Assembly (NCBI GenBank): GCA_026770575.1
Contig: MU657213.1
Location: 572 to 64,571 of the forward strand
Source: Pelagophyceae sp. CCMP2097
Taxonomy: Eukaryota > Sar > Pelagophyceae
Direction: 5' to 3'
Length of the DNA stretch: 64,000 nt
Shown here: one piece after another, positions 9,741-21,487 of the stretch
Numbering within the stretch: the first letter of the stretch is position 1
Layout: every line of letters begins with the position of its first letter
The notes under the pieces: model-generated
Seen by the model: the letters and a program-made list of their open reading frames with translations, nothing else
What the model was told of the DNA's origin: nothing
Database searches by the model: none
Translations under genes and position numbers: made by a program

Positions 9741-11032
9741 ATGAGCGAGTTCGGGCGGCCGGTGTACGCGGCGGCGCACGACGAGCAAGGCGGCAAGCTG
9801 CGTATCTTCGGCGATTTGTTGAAAAAGGGCGGCTCGCGAGGCGGCCGACGCAACTGGCAGAAGAGGTGCGCGGTGGCGGAGCGGGGACCGAGGCCCCGAG
9901 GAGAGCCGCGTTGCGCAGGTACTTTGTTCTGGACCTGCACAATGGCGTCTTGCGTTACTACTCGGACGCCAAGCTCAAAACAGAGGCCGGCGCCGTCGAG
10001 TTGGGTGCCAAGTCGAGGCTCGTCATCCCCGATGAGGTTCAGCTCCGCGGCAGCCACGCGCCCGTTTCAGAGGACGAGGACCCGTTTTATTTCGAACTCC
10101 ACGACGTTTGCGACGACCGAGGTCCGTCCCGGTTCACTCCTCGTGCGATGCCGGGGTTCCTCGCGCACGCGCTTATATTTCGACGCCCCTTTGCAGGTCG
10201 GCGGCGACCGTCGCCGTTTGCGCTGCGCGCGCCGGGCGGCGAGGAGTTTGACGAGTGGGTTGTGTCGATCAACTTCGCGGTGCGCCAGCTGAAGAAGCGG
10301 CAGTCCGAGCCGGCCGCATTGCTTGCGATGAAGCGCCAAGTCTTCGACGCGACGCGCTTTGCGGCGCCGCCGGCCGCTAAAGCGGAGGACCTCGTCGTCG
10401 TGACGTTTGACCAACCCGCGCTCGGCCTCTCGCTCGTGCTCTCAAGAGAGCGTTTGGGAGCCGCGCCCTGGGACGCGGCGGCCGAGGACGCGTGCGCTTC
10501 CGTGGCGAGGTCCGTCGTCGTCGTCGCGGAGACGTTTGGGGACCGCGGTGGCGGCTGCGCGCACTCCAACCTGCTCCCCGACGACGAGCTCGTGGCCGTG
10601 CTGCCCGAGGGCCGCGCGGACGGCGGCGAGCTGCCGCAGGACCTGCGCGTCGACGACTTTCACGCGCTGCTGCAGAGACTCAAGGCCGCGCAGAGGCCGC
10701 TGAGCCTCGTCTTCCGCCGCGTCCGACGCCGCGACGAGCGGCGCGGCGACGCGGCGGCGCACACGGACCCTCCGCGGGCGCCTTCCTTGCTGGACGACTG
10801 CGCGCAGCTGCGCGACGCGGTCGAGGCGTTTGGCGACGAGAGGTGCGACGCTTCGACGTTTGAATATTTCGTCTACGACGCGGAAGCCGCCGCATCCGCC
10901 GCGCCTCTCTCATTCGAGGAGCTCCGGGCCAAGTGGCTCGTCGGCGACGTCGACGCCGCGGCCAAGATCTTCGTCTGCGATGCGTGGGTGGACATTGGAG
11001 CACTCCCAAAGCTCGTGGCCGCGCTGCAATGA
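9741..11032 (+). CDS. PH-domain protein with C-terminal PDZ-like domain (387 aa)
   Basis: Exons are 9741-9865, 9919-10121 and 10197-11032, which sum to 388 codons. The introns are GTGCGC...GCAG (53 bp) and GTCCGT...GCAG (75 bp, a multiple of three and open, so retention would add 25 residues). Splicing restores a PH domain: GDLLKKGG...RRNWQKR-YFVLDLHNGVLRYY, then EFDEWVVSINFAVRQL as the C-terminal helix. A PDZ-like module follows: carboxylate loop GLSLVL, then VVVVAETFGDRGGG, LLPDDELVAVL and RPLSLVFRR. The C-terminal part is unassigned. A membrane-recruited scaffold binding phosphoinositides and a peptide ligand is the likely role, by family knowledge; ligand specificity cannot be read from the sequence. 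Confidence 0.8.
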
Positions 11033-11353
11033 CCGCCCCCGCCACGTTCAAAGTCTGACGCCCACGCACCAGTGAACCCCCGCGCGCTCGCCGGCGATCT
11101 CGACGCGTTCGGGCCCCGCGCCGTAATCAGTATTCGGACCCCTCCCACGTCGCTCGACTCCACCCAGGAAGGGTCCATCTTCTTGGAGAAGCAACGTGTA
11201 CGACCGACGAGGCCGGGGGCGTACGACCGAGGCCGGGGGCGTCGAATTCGAGTTCACATCGTTTAGTATCAATCACATAATCGGGGGTTTTCAGAACGAC
11301 CCGCGTCACAGTGCACGTCGGCTTCCCGGGCGGCGCTCGAGGCCGGCCTCGCG
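11033..11353. other. Intergenic stretch between convergent genes
   Basis: No gene is seen. It includes a short tandem duplication of GTACGACCGAGGCCGGGGGC (11198-11240, the first copy with a 3-bp insertion). It separates the stop codons of the PH/PDZ-like gene and the HMG/PARP-finger gene. Confidence 0.5.
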
Positions 11354-14300
11354 CTACGCGCAGGGGACGCGCGCGTCCAGCGGCGGCGCGGCGGTGCCCG
11401 ACGCGATGAGGCGCGCGCAGTCCGCTTCAATCTCCAGCGCCTGCGCGATGAGGACTCGGATGAAGCACAGCCGCGTCGCGTACTGCAGGCAGCCCCGGTC
11501 GAGGCGCTCCGCGGCGAGCGCCGTCTCCACGTCGCCGCGCAGGTCCTCCGGCGCGTCCTGGAAGAGGGACACCGCGACGGACGGCGCCTCCCGCATGGCC
11601 TCGAGCAGCGCCGCGCGGCGGCCGGCGAGCGTGAGCGCCGCGACGTCGGCGGGCGCGGCGCCCCGCGGAGCGTCCTCGTCCCCGTCGGCGGGCGCGGCGC
11701 CCCGCGGAGCGTCCTCGTCCCCGTCGACGCGCTCAGCGGCGAGCTCCAAAGGTTCGAGCGCCGCGCCGGCGGCGGCCTCCGGCTCGACAGTCGCCTCGAC
11801 GGCCTGCTCCGCTGGCTCGAGCGCCGCTGCGGCGGCGGGCTCGAGCGCCGCGTCGGCGACAGCCTCCGAAGACGCGAACGACGAGGCGGGCGACGTCTCG
11901 GCGGGCTCCGGCGGCTCGAGGGCGCCGTCCTCGGTGCTCGACGTGCTTTGGGGAGACCGCTCGCGCGCGTCGGCCGCTAACCGCGCCATCAAGAGACGAT
12001 CGCCCATGCACTCGTCCGCGCACTCGGCCGCGCGCCGCGCGATGCAGTTGCGGACGCGTGCCTGGTCGGCCTCAGCAAATCTTTCAAAGTTTTCGACGTC
12101 TGCGGTGTCGGTGATGATCTTCGTGCCGGCGCGGACGCGGTCAAAGCTCTCGAAGAGGCACTCGATGTGGAACCAGGTGGCCACAGGCTTTGCACGTGTG
12201 TAAGTCAGCTTGCCGAGCGCCGCGCCGAACGCAATGATGCTCTGGTAGCATCTCAATTTGCAGCAAAATATGTTCCTCCTCGAGTATCGCGCCAAGTAAC
12301 GATTCTCCCCGCGGTTCGAGCCCCGCGGAACCGCGGGCGAGCCCGCGGCGGCGCCGTGCAACGGCGGTCGCGCCTCGGNNNNNNNNNNNNNNNNNNNNNN
12401 NNNNNNNNNNNNNNNNNNNNNNNNNNNNNNNNNNNNNNNNNNNNNNNNNNNNNNNNNNNNNNNNNNNNNNNNNNNNNNNNNNNNNNNNNNNNNNNNNNNN
12501 NNNNNNNNNNNNNNNNNNNNNNNNNNNNNNNNNNNNNNNNNNNNNNNNNNNNNNNNNNNNNNNNNNNNNNNNNNNNNNNNNNNNNNNNNNNNNNNNNNNN
12601 NNNGTATCGCGCCAAGTAACGATTCTCCCCGCGGTTCGAGCCCCGCGGAACCGCGGGCGAGCCCGCGGCGGCGCCGTGCAACGGCGGTCGCGCCTCGGCC
12701 GCGACGACGCCGTCGACGGCGCCCTCGGCAAACTGGGGCTCCGACGAGCCGCCACCGCCGTCGGCCTCCTCTGCATTCGCCTCGTCGCGCCGAACAAGAT
12801 GCGACTCGGCGCGCCGCAGCTCTGCGCGCGCCTCGTCTCGGGCCGCCTCATCGACGGCAGCAGCCTCTTGGTTGTGCCTGTCGACCCCCGCGTTGGCGGC
12901 GGGCTCCGCCGGCTCCAAAGTCGCCTCGTCGTTCGGCGCCACGGACTCCGGCGGCTCGAGGGCCGCCGCGTCCACGGCAGGCTCGCCGTCGCCGCCTTGC
13001 CCGCCGAGCGCCGCTGCGGCGACGCGCTCGACGGCGGGATCCAGCGTCGCCTCGGCGGCGGATTCCACAGCGTCGACGGTTGCGGTGCCTCCGTCCGGAG
13101 CGGCGCCGTCCTCGGTGCGCGACGTGCTTCCGTGAGGCCGCTCGCGCGCGGCGCCGCCTCGCTCGTCGAGCAGCGCGCGCTCGGCCTCGGACGCCTCGGA
13201 CGCTGCGGGCGCCGCGGAGCTCGGCAGCCTGTCGTGTGGCTCCGGCGGCTCGAGGGCGCCGCCCTCGGTGCTCGACGTGCTTTGGTGAGGCCGCTGGCGC
13301 GCCTCACGGAACGCCGCACACCGCGCCATCAAGATCAAGAGGCGCTCGGCCGTGCGCTCGGTCATTTGCCGCGCGATGCAGTCGCGGACGCGCGCCTGGT
13401 CGGCATCGGAGAGGCGGTACAAGTCCTCGACGTCGGCGGTGACTGTGATGGTCTTGGTGTCGGATTTCACGCGGTCAAAGCTCTCGAAGATACACTCGAC
13501 GTGGTACCAATAGGTCGGACGAGTCTGTTTTGATTTGTTCCCGGGCCTTCTTCCGAGCGCCGCCTCGCCCATGGCGATGGGCCGGGTGCACGATGTATTC
13601 CAGCATTTAATGCAGCTGCCCGAAGACCGCTTCGGTGAATAACGCGCAAAGAACTCGTCCTCGCCGCGCGCCGGCGTAGCGTCCTCGCGAGGCGCCAGCG
13701 CAAGCGGGCCCGCGACGGCGCCGTCCGGCCGCAAACGCTCGACCCCGCGCTCTGCTGTCGCAAGCGCCGCCGCAGCGGCGGACTCGAGCGCCGCCGCAGC
13801 AGCGGGCTCCGGCGGCTCGAGCGTCGATCCGCTTTCCTCGCCCGGAGCGGCGCCGTCTTCGGCTGATGTGTCGTAACGAGGCCGCTCCCGCGCTGCGCGG
13901 CCGTCGTCGACCCGGCCCGGTCTGAGCGCGCCCTCGGCCCCGTGGGCGCCACCGCAGGCGCCAGAGGCGCTGTCAGCAGAGGCCTCGCCGTCGTCGCCGT
14001 CGTCGTTCGACTGTGCCTCCGGCGTCTCTGCATTCGCCTCGGCACGCCGAATAAGATGCGCCTCGGCGCTCCGCATCGCCTCGCCTCGGGCCGCCTCGTC
14101 CACGGCGGCGGCCTCGCCTTCGCCGCGCCCGTCGAGCGCCGCGTCGGCGGCGGGCTCCGGCGGCTCGACGGTCGCCTCGCGGTCGTGCTCCGCAGGCTCC
14201 GCCGTCGCGCCAGCGGCGGGCTCGAGCGTCGCGTCGGCTGCGGGCTCGAGCATCGCGTCGGCAGCAGGCTCCGGCGGCTCGGTCGTCGCTCCACCGCCGT

Positions 14301-16611
14301 CGTCGAGAGGGGCGCCGTCTTCGGTGCGAGGCGTCTTTTGGCGCGGCCGCTCGCGCGCGACGTCGGCGTCTTCGGCGCGCCGCGTCCTCGAGAGCGCGCG
14401 CTCGGCCGCGCGCCGCGCGATGCAGACGCGGACGTGCTCCTGGTCTGCCTCTGAGAATGATTTAAAGCCCTGCAAGCTTGTAGCGTCGGTGAGGGTCTTT
14501 GAAGCGACGTAACAGGCGGCAAAGCTCGCGAAAAGGCAGTCGACGTGGTACACCTTCGTCTTCTCGCCCGTCTTCTTGCATAGGGCAGCCTCGCCCGAAT
14601 CGATGAGCCGGCGACATTGAGCGCGCCGGCAACCCGTGGCTTGGTCCAAGTACCTGGCAAAGAACAAACGCCCGAGCGCCGCGGGTTGCGCCGCGGGCGC
14701 CCCGGCGGCGCCGCGCGCAGAGGCGCCGACGTCAGAGGCCTCGTCGTCGCTCGCCGGCGCCCCCACAGCCCTCTGCGACGGCGCGGCCTCACGAAGCGCG
14801 TCGGCGCGCAGCTGCGCCGCGTGCGCCGCGCCGCGGGCTTCGTCCACGAAAACGTCGTCGTCGTCGTCGAGCGCCGCGCCAGCGGCGGGCTCGGCGGGCT
14901 CGAGCGTCGCCTCACGCAGGCGGTGCTGGCGGCGCCGCGTGCGCCGCAAGTCGCGAGCCGCGTCCGCAGCCGCGTCCGCGGCGGGCTCCGAAGGCTTGGG
15001 CGCCGCGTCAGTGACGGGCTCCGGCAGCTCGGCGGCGGCGGCCGCCGCGGACTCGCCATCGTCGGCGGACTCGCCATCGTCGGCGGACTCGCCTTGGTCG
15101 ACCGTCGCCGCGGCGGGCTCGACGGCTGTCGCGACTGCGGCCTTGACGGGAGGCTCGCACGCCGCCTCGTCGGCGGCCCCGGCGGCGGCGGCGTCGTCGA
15201 GGATCCGGGCTTCGCGGAGGCGTTGCTTCTTTGCTTTCTTTGCTAAGCGCTTTCTTGTCCGTGCCGCTGACCGTCTCGCACGTTTCGCCTCGGCGGCTTC
15301 GAGCGCCGCCGCAGCGGCGGGCTCCAAAGGCTCGAGCGTCCCCGCCGCCTCGTCGGCCTCGGCGGCGGGCTCGAGCGTCGCATCGGCGGCGGAATCCGTC
15401 GCCGTCGATCCGCCTTCGTCCAGAGCGCCGCCGTCGTCGGTGCGCAACGTGTCTTGGCGAGGCCGCTTGCGCGCGACGTCGCCGTCGTCGGCCGCGCGCC
15501 GCGCCTTCGAGAGCGCTTGCTCGGCCTCTGGACGAGCCTCGCCGGTGCGACGCGAATGCGCCTTGGCGCGCCGCCGCTTGGCGTGAGCCTTGCCGCGGGC
15601 CTCGTCCACGACGAGGGTGTCGTCTTCCCCATCGAGCGCCGCGCCGGTGGCGGGCTCGACGGCGGGCTCCGCTTCGCGCAATCGCCGCAGGCGCCGCCAT
15701 AAGTCGCGAGCCGCGTCGGGCTCGAGCGTCGCGGCGGCGCCGGGCTCCGGAGGCTCGAGCGTCGATGCGCCTTGTTCCGGAGGGCCGTCGTCGTCGGTCG
15801 TTCTGCGAGGCCGCTTGCGCGCGCGGTCGCCGTCGTCGGCAGCGCGCTTCGCGGGCGCCTCGGCCTGTGGCGCCCCGGAGCCCGGCCGGTATTCGACAAT
15901 GTCGGCCTTCTTCCCCGTCTTCGCCTTCTTCTCCTTTGGCACGAGATCCGGCGCATCGTCTTTGAAGGCCTGCTGTTCTTCGACGGATAAAGCCTTCCAA
16001 TCGGCCGCCAGCGTGATGGTGACGAGTTTGAACTTGTCGCTTTTATTCATCTCCGCGTTGGCCGCGTCGCCCTCGACGGCCGCCTTGGCCGCTGCTCGGT
16101 GCTGCGCGCAAAAGTGCCAGTAACCACCGACCTTCTTCTTCGGCTCTTCATCGCCGTCGGGCGGCCGTTCGCGCGCGTCGGCGCCGCTCGACGCCGGCCG
16201 CCCTCTGCGTTTCGGCGGCGCTCGGGTTTCGTCGGCGGCCGGCGAAGGCCGCGCCTCGCGCCACTTTTTGTCGGTGGAAAGCCGCGAGTCGGTCCAATTC
16301 GAGTCGCCACCCAGAGTCCAGCACGGATCAAACTTCGGCGGCGGGGACGACGCGCTCCGGCGCGGCCGCGCGGGCGCGCCCGCCGAAGCCGGAGCCGTCG
16401 CCGGCGGCCGAGACGCGCGGGCGCGGTGGGGCGTGGCGCCCGCAGACGCCCGGGCGCCCGCAAACGCCGGCGTCGCGCCGCGCCGCGCCGCCGACATGGA
16501 TGGCACAAAGCGTCGGCCAGAGACTGCCGGAGTCCGCGCGGGATGCGCCAAACGCGCCAAGGACGCCGCCGAGGGGCGCCTCGACGCGCGACGGGGGTCC
16601 AGAGAAAGCAA
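11354..16611 (-). CDS. HMG-box protein with three PARP-type zinc fingers (about 1,645 aa after gap repair)
   Basis: An N-terminal basic AT-hook-like region (PPKRRGRPASS) precedes an HMG-box-like domain (residues about 163-221, GGYWHFCAQHRAA...DWKALSVEEQQAFKDD), which would bend or bind DNA. Three PARP-type fingers follow, each with paired cysteines, a [WV][FY]H-x2-C second half and a conserved downstream helix (EADQARVRNCIARR): near 14400-14670, 13360-13650 and 12050-12300. PARP fingers recognise DNA breaks. The linkers are hundreds of residues of A, E, P, D low complexity. No ADP-ribosyltransferase domain is present, so it is a finger-only DNA-binding protein. The frame is split on paper by a 225-N gap, but removing the duplicated overlap gives one continuous frame (4,938 bp, 1,646 codons). 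Alternative start: 16497 (MSAARRG). Confidence 0.75.
11645..11722. repeat. 39-bp perfect tandem duplication in coding sequence
   Basis: Two adjacent copies of a 39-bp unit (11645-11683 and 11684-11722, core GGCGCGGCGCCCCGCGGAGC) lie within the HMG/PARP-finger gene and duplicate 13 residues (GDEDAPRGAAPAD) in frame. Confidence 0.9.
12284..12698. other. Assembly gap flanked by identical 95-bp sequence (probable false gap)
   Basis: A run of 225 N occupies 12379-12603. The 95 bp immediately left (12284-12378) and right (12604-12698) are identical. That is the signature of two contig ends that overlap but were scaffolded apart. Collapsing them removes 320 bp and joins the two halves of the minus-strand gene in frame, restoring the third PARP-type finger (RYLARY followed by SRRNIFCCKLRC). 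Confidence 0.85.
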
Positions 16612-17168
16612 ATCCCGGGAAATTTTAAAAATTTAATGCTCTGAGGATTTGATCTAATGTAGTGAGAATTGCTGAAAAGGGTTTGTCTTCCACTCTGTTG
16701 CAGTTCTCGTGCAGACTCAACTCTCGAGTTATTGTGTGGGATCTGGCGCGCCGGCCCGCCTGTTGGTTTTAGCAACCTCGTTGGAGTGCATAATTGAAGA
16801 AGAAGAGTTAGGAATTTCCTATCGATATATCCTCAGGCTGGCCCGCAATTGCGCAATCCCCTGACCAGCTGCGACTCGAGGCACACCCGCGTCTGCTGGG
16901 CATGTAATTAGTTGCAGCATGACTGCGAGGCCGTCAGCGCGGCGGCGGCCGTGGGTGCCTGCGCGACCGAGGCCAAAGTAGGCCTCTTCCGCGGGGCTCG
17001 CTGCGCCTCCGGCTAGGCGCGCCGGTAGAGGAGGTCGCGCGTCTCTTCTTCTCTAGAATTCTTGGAGAGGATTGTCGTTGGTTCCGATTGCGGCGCAGAG
17101 GCTTCGTCGCCGGCGTCGCCGGCCAACGACGCGGCCGGCTGCTCCACGTCGTCGCCGTCGCCGTCGCC
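16612..17168. other. Intergenic, promoter side of the HMG/PARP-finger gene
   Basis: No gene is seen. It lies between the start of the HMG/PARP-finger gene and the stop of the palmitoyltransferase gene, both on the minus strand. The part nearest the HMG gene (16620-16860) is AT-richer than average, as expected of a promoter. Confidence 0.4.
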
Positions 17169-18423
17169 CTAAGTGGGGAGGCGTCGGGGGACGGGATCGG
17201 GATCGTCCTGCGGGCCTTTGAGGCCCGTATCGGGACTCGCCTCATCGTCGCTGCGCGGGAGGCGGAAACCCATCACGTCGTCGTGAACCGATTGTGGAAA
17301 GAACACGTCCGTCGGCAGAAGCCAGTGCAGGGCGAAACCGCGCGACCGGCCGCCGAAGACCTCGTTGACCTCGTTTGAAACACTGAGTTCGTCTCCTTTG
17401 AGGCGGTCGATCTTGGCGACGTGCGTTTGCACCACGCTCCACTGGTCGCACAACATGCAAGACGTGAACAGGCCGAAGAGGACGGAAGAAGCGCCGACGA
17501 CGAACGCCGCGGCGGAGAGGTCGGCTTCGGCGTCGCGCGCGGCTTTGGCGAACGCGGCGTTTTGAGCAACTGCCAGCAAATCGGAAGAGTTCGAGGACCC
17601 TCGCGGGAGGCGCTTCACCGACGCCTAAGAAAGCAATGGATCGCAAGAGCTTCTAGACGGCCGCCCTCTGGCGACGGACGAACGGACGCGGGTCTTTCGT
17701 GCGAACGAAAACGCGATGAGGATGGCCAGCGCGTAGACGCAGAGGACAAAGGTGTACCAGATGAAGAGGAGGAAGAACTTGTGGTTCCGCACGCCGATGG
17801 CGTTGTTGGCCCACGGGCAATAATGGTCCAGCTTGACTATGCACCTATTCAGAACAATTTCGGTCAAACGTGCCTGGAAAAAGGCACCTCAAGTACGTTT
17901 TCGAGAAAAACAGGGAAAACCCCCGCTTATGTACGCACCGCCCGGTGACCGAGTCGTGGTGGGCCCTCGGCGGCTTGTACGCCGAGCAGCGGTGGCACCA
18001 GCCCTTTGCCCTCTTCCTTTGGGACGCGCCGGCGGCGACGGCCTCTGTGAGTCTGGCCGCGTCGCCGGGGAGAGGCTCGGCGTGCTTTGGGACGGCGCCC
18101 GGGTCGCTGAGCATGACCTTCAAGTGCGCGGCCAGGGCGAGGCCCGCGACCGCGTTGAAAAGGAGTAAATGGAGCACTCTGGGCAAACCTTGCGCCCGCT
18201 CGAAGAGGAGCCGGGTCACCGTCGACTGCGAGAAGAGGATGATGGCGTACGTAAACGCCGCGCAGCAGAGGCCGCAAGAGTCGGTACAGAGCCAACACCT
18301 GCGAGGTTCGTCACGTTCGCTCCACGGGCCACGCGGGGCCGGCGGCGCGGGGCCGGCGCCGCGCCGCGTGCGAGAGGGGCCCGCCGGCGGGGCACTGACC
18401 TCGCGTTGTGCGACGTGCCGCAC
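17169..18423 (-). CDS. DHHC-type protein S-acyltransferase (DHYC variant, 365 aa)
   Basis: Exons are 18423-17939, 17844-17688 and 17624-17169, giving 366 codons with consistent phases; the introns start GTGCGT and GTCCGT. Two N-terminal membrane segments are visible (CCAAFTYAIILFSQ and LLLFNAVAGLALA). The cysteine-rich domain reads CHRCSAYKPPRAHHDSVTGR-C, then KLDHYCPWANNAIGVRNHK. The catalytic tetrad is DHYC rather than DHHC, a variant known in active family members. The third and fourth membrane segments (FFLLFIWYTFVLCVYALAIL and FVVGASSVLFGLFTSCMLC) are followed by a D-x-L region, DQWSVVQTHVAKIDRLKG. It transfers palmitate to cysteines of membrane proteins, probably at Golgi or plasma membrane (family knowledge). 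Confidence 0.88.
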
Positions 18424-18828
18424 ATGGGCGACCTGCGAGGACGCACGATTCGTTATACGAAGAGCGCGACGGCAGGCGACGGAGGCTTACATGGATGCGC
18501 GCTGCGTCTCGGACGTCGCCTGGGACATTGGAGAGTCAAGGGTCCGCGGCCGGCGGCTCGCGAGGCCGCGCCAACGCGGCCTCGGTCTCGGTATCGCATT
18601 TGCCACTCTCTCGCAACGGCGCGCAGGAAATTTTCTGCTCACGCCGTCGTCCTCGGTGGCCCGTCGGCGCCGCCGCGCCTCGGACGCGACGCGCTGCTCA
18701 ATGGTGCGACTGGGGCGAGGCCGAGGCCTCCCGACCGCCGGCTCCTGAGGATGAGGATTTTCAGCGATCGGAGGAACAGGGTTTTCGGCGATTCCTAAAG
18801 TCATACAACATTGTACAATTGTAGTATC
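18424..18828. other. Divergent intergenic region
   Basis: This lies between the divergent palmitoyltransferase (-) and glycosyltransferase-like (+) genes. No conserved protein is seen. The last 100 bp before 18829 is AT-richer, with TACAACATTGTACAATTGTA, a short palindrome (TACAATTGTA) ending 12 bp before the start codon. Confidence 0.4.
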
Positions 18829-20897
18829 ATGCGGCGGCGGCCGTGCGCCGCGCGGTTGGTCGCGCTCGCGCTCTGCTGCGCCGCCTGCCGGGCCTTTGAG
18901 CTCACGATGAACGTCGCGGGCACCGTCGCACGCTGCGTCGATCTCAGCCTTTTGCCTCGTCCCAACGTCGCCCCTCCCGCAGGAGCGCGCGCTGCGCTGG
19001 GCGGACGGCGACGACGTGGCCGCGGTCGCGCGCGCGTTCATCGTGGAGCACACGTTGAGCGGCGGCGAGGGCTGCGACACGGTTGACTGCGTGGTGTTCC
19101 TGGTGACGACGGCCATGCGCCAGCAGTGCGTTCGCGCGGCGCTTGGCGCCCGCGACGGAGCAACTAGGGTCGGCGACTGCGTCGGCGCCATCTCGTCGAA
19201 GGGTACGACTTTGAGCCGTCGAGCCGGCGGACCGCCGTCGACGGCGGACCTTTGGACGGCGGCGTCCGGGGTCTTCCCGCGAGGAGCTGCGCTCGTAGGC
19301 GGAAGCTGCGCGAACCGCGTCTCCGTTTCTGGGGAGCGCTACCGCGCACAAGGGCGGGTTGAGGTCGAGAAACAGTGCGTTTCGGAACTTTGTCCTCTCC
19401 ATTGTGTCCTCTCCGTTGCCCCATCGCGCTCGCGCATGCCAGAGGGCGCAGGCTCCTCGTCTTCAACTCCAGCGAGGCGGAGACGCCGGCGGCGGTGCTC
19501 GCGCGCCGCGGCGGGCACGTGACGCGATTCGTTCGAGCTCCGTGAGTGGACTCACCTCGAAGCGATTACAAAGTCGAGGCGCGCAGGTGCCCGTGCGCCG
19601 TGCCGTACTGCGACGTGGAGTGCGCGACGAGGGACGCGGCCGCCGAGACGGTGCGGCTCCTCGTCGTCCGTGAAGAGGGCCGGCGACGCGGCCGTTCGTC
19701 CGTGCGAGAGCGACGAGGGGCATCGCTCGAGGGCGTAGGCGGCGGCGGCGGATTTCATCGCCGACGACCCCGAGCTCTCGGTCAAGATGGCTGTGTCGAT
19801 GTGTTTATAGGCCCGTACACGAAAGCGAACGAACCGACCGCCTTGCGACACGGGCCCATTAGGTCTTACTCTCGTCTTGGCCGCCGTCGCGTCTGTGCGG
19901 CCGGCGGTCTCTCCATCCGATTTTCATCGGCATCCCTTTTTCAGAGTTTATCAGCTGCCTGCCTCGAAAACGCGTCGCCGCCCAGGGCGGCATCCGCGAC
20001 ATGGGCACAGAGTACACCTTTGGGGCGTCGGACGAGGCCGAGTACAAACGAGCGTACAGGGGCGCCTACTTTGGCCTGACCAAGAAAAAGTCTGGGTGGG
20101 ATTGCCTCCGACATTACGAAATCGTCGCCTCGGGATCCGTGCCGCTCTTCTACGAGCAGGACCTCGACGAATGCCCATCGGGGACGCTCGCCTTCTGGCC
20201 GAAGAAGCTTTTAGCCAGGCTCGCTGTCTCAAGCGGCGTCGGGAGGAAAGGCGACGTCTCAGAAGTCGACCCGTCGAGCCTCGACACGTCAAGCTACGCT
20301 TCTGCGGCGGCGGGCCTGCTTTACTACGCACGGAAACGGCTCTCGACGGCGGCGCTGGCGGACTACGTCCTTGAGAGGTCGGGGCACGCTGCAGCAAAGT
20401 CGGTACTGCTCCTGTCGGCGCACCCGGACCCAGACTACGTCCGCGACATGCTCATCCACGGCCTCCGCGGCAAGCTCGGTGTTGGTGCAATCGACTTCGT
20501 CAGGCCAGCCCATCTCTACGCTGACGCGGGAGACGACGCGCAATTGTACGGCAACGGATTTTCCTACGCGCACCGCCTCGCAGACGACTCGGGCGTAGAC
20601 CGGTCCAACGTCGAGGCGAGGATCCGCGACAAGGCCTTTGACGTGATCATTTACGCTTCGGTGCAGCGCGGGATGCCGTTTTGGACTTTGGTATTGGAAA
20701 ATTACGATGCTTCAGACATTGCCTTTATCGACGGCGAGGACGAGCACGGCTTCTCCGTATTCTCGTCCGTCCTGCCGGACTTGGGCCACTACTTTATGCG
20801 CGAGCTCCCCGACGGCTGCCCGCCTGACTTGGCGGGAGAGAACCCGCCGCTTGACGTCGACCCAAAGTCGCCAGACTTCAAACGCCTGTACACGTAG
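18829..20897 (+). CDS. Putative secreted/Golgi glycosyltransferase-like protein
   Basis: The start at 18829 gives a clear signal peptide or signal anchor (MRRRPCAARLVALALCCAAC). Internal exons encode WADGDDVAAVARAFIVEHTL (acceptor at about 18980), LLVFNSSEAETPAAVLARRG (about 19450-19540) and ADFIADDPELSVKMAVS (about 19750); a long last exon ends at 20897. The last exon has YRGAYFGLTKKKSGWDCLRHYEIVAS in pieces, with the core WDCLRHYEI followed by GSVPLFY and LDECPSGTL. That pattern belongs to exostosin-like/uncharacterised algal glycosyltransferases. The second half (HPDPDYVRDMLIHGL, DVIIYASVQRG, FIDGEDEHG) looks like a separate alpha/beta domain. Substrate is unknown, the exon borders in the first half are approximate, and it could be two genes. 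Confidence 0.5.
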
Positions 20898-21130
20898 TAA
20901 CTTCAAACGCCTGGACACAGAGCAACGCTGCCCCCCTCTTCTGTGACGCATTCGACTGTCTCCTCCGACGGTGCGATTCACAAGCGGCCTCCGCTTCACA
21001 GTTTGAGCCCTGTTTGGGGAACATGTTTTAAACACCGTTTTGAGGGATTTGATTAAAACACGTGTTTATGTTTTTACCCACCAAGGTCCAGAGGAATTAT
21101 TTAAGCAGGGGCATTTTTCAACCAAATTGC

Positions 21131-21487
21131 CTCCATGCAACAGTAGGGATTTTCTCAGCGCGCGCGGGGTCCGCCGAGGTCGGGAGTGGCGCGTTCGACG
21201 CGCGGCGTCGCGGTGCACATCCTGTACCAAAACTTTACAGCCATCGTGCGCGTGCGCCGCGCGCACTGTGCGAAAAAGGTGGGCAGAGGGCCGCGGGGCG
21301 CTCGCGGCGCGCTTTGTGGGCCGCGCAGGGCTACCTGCTTCTCAGGGCGGCGACCCCAGGGTACCATGCGGCCCTCCTGAGCCGGCGGAGGCGCCGGGAG
21401 GCCGGCGGGCGACACTATGGGTTGGGCCGCGAGGCCCGCGCGGCGGACGTGGGGCCAAACGGCGCGGCCTTTCGGTCGCGGGCCTCG
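21131..21487. repeat. Left inverted arm
   Basis: Near-perfect inverse copy of 22443-22800; begins CTCCATGCAACAGTAGGG and ends TTTCGGTCGCGGGCCTCG. Both arms keep the same open frame on opposite strands, which follows from their identity and is not evidence of coding. Confidence 0.9.

Noticed and set aside
12379..12603. A real 225-bp gap in the genome
   Set aside because: Identical 95-bp flanks and restored frame after overlap collapse indicate an assembly artefact.
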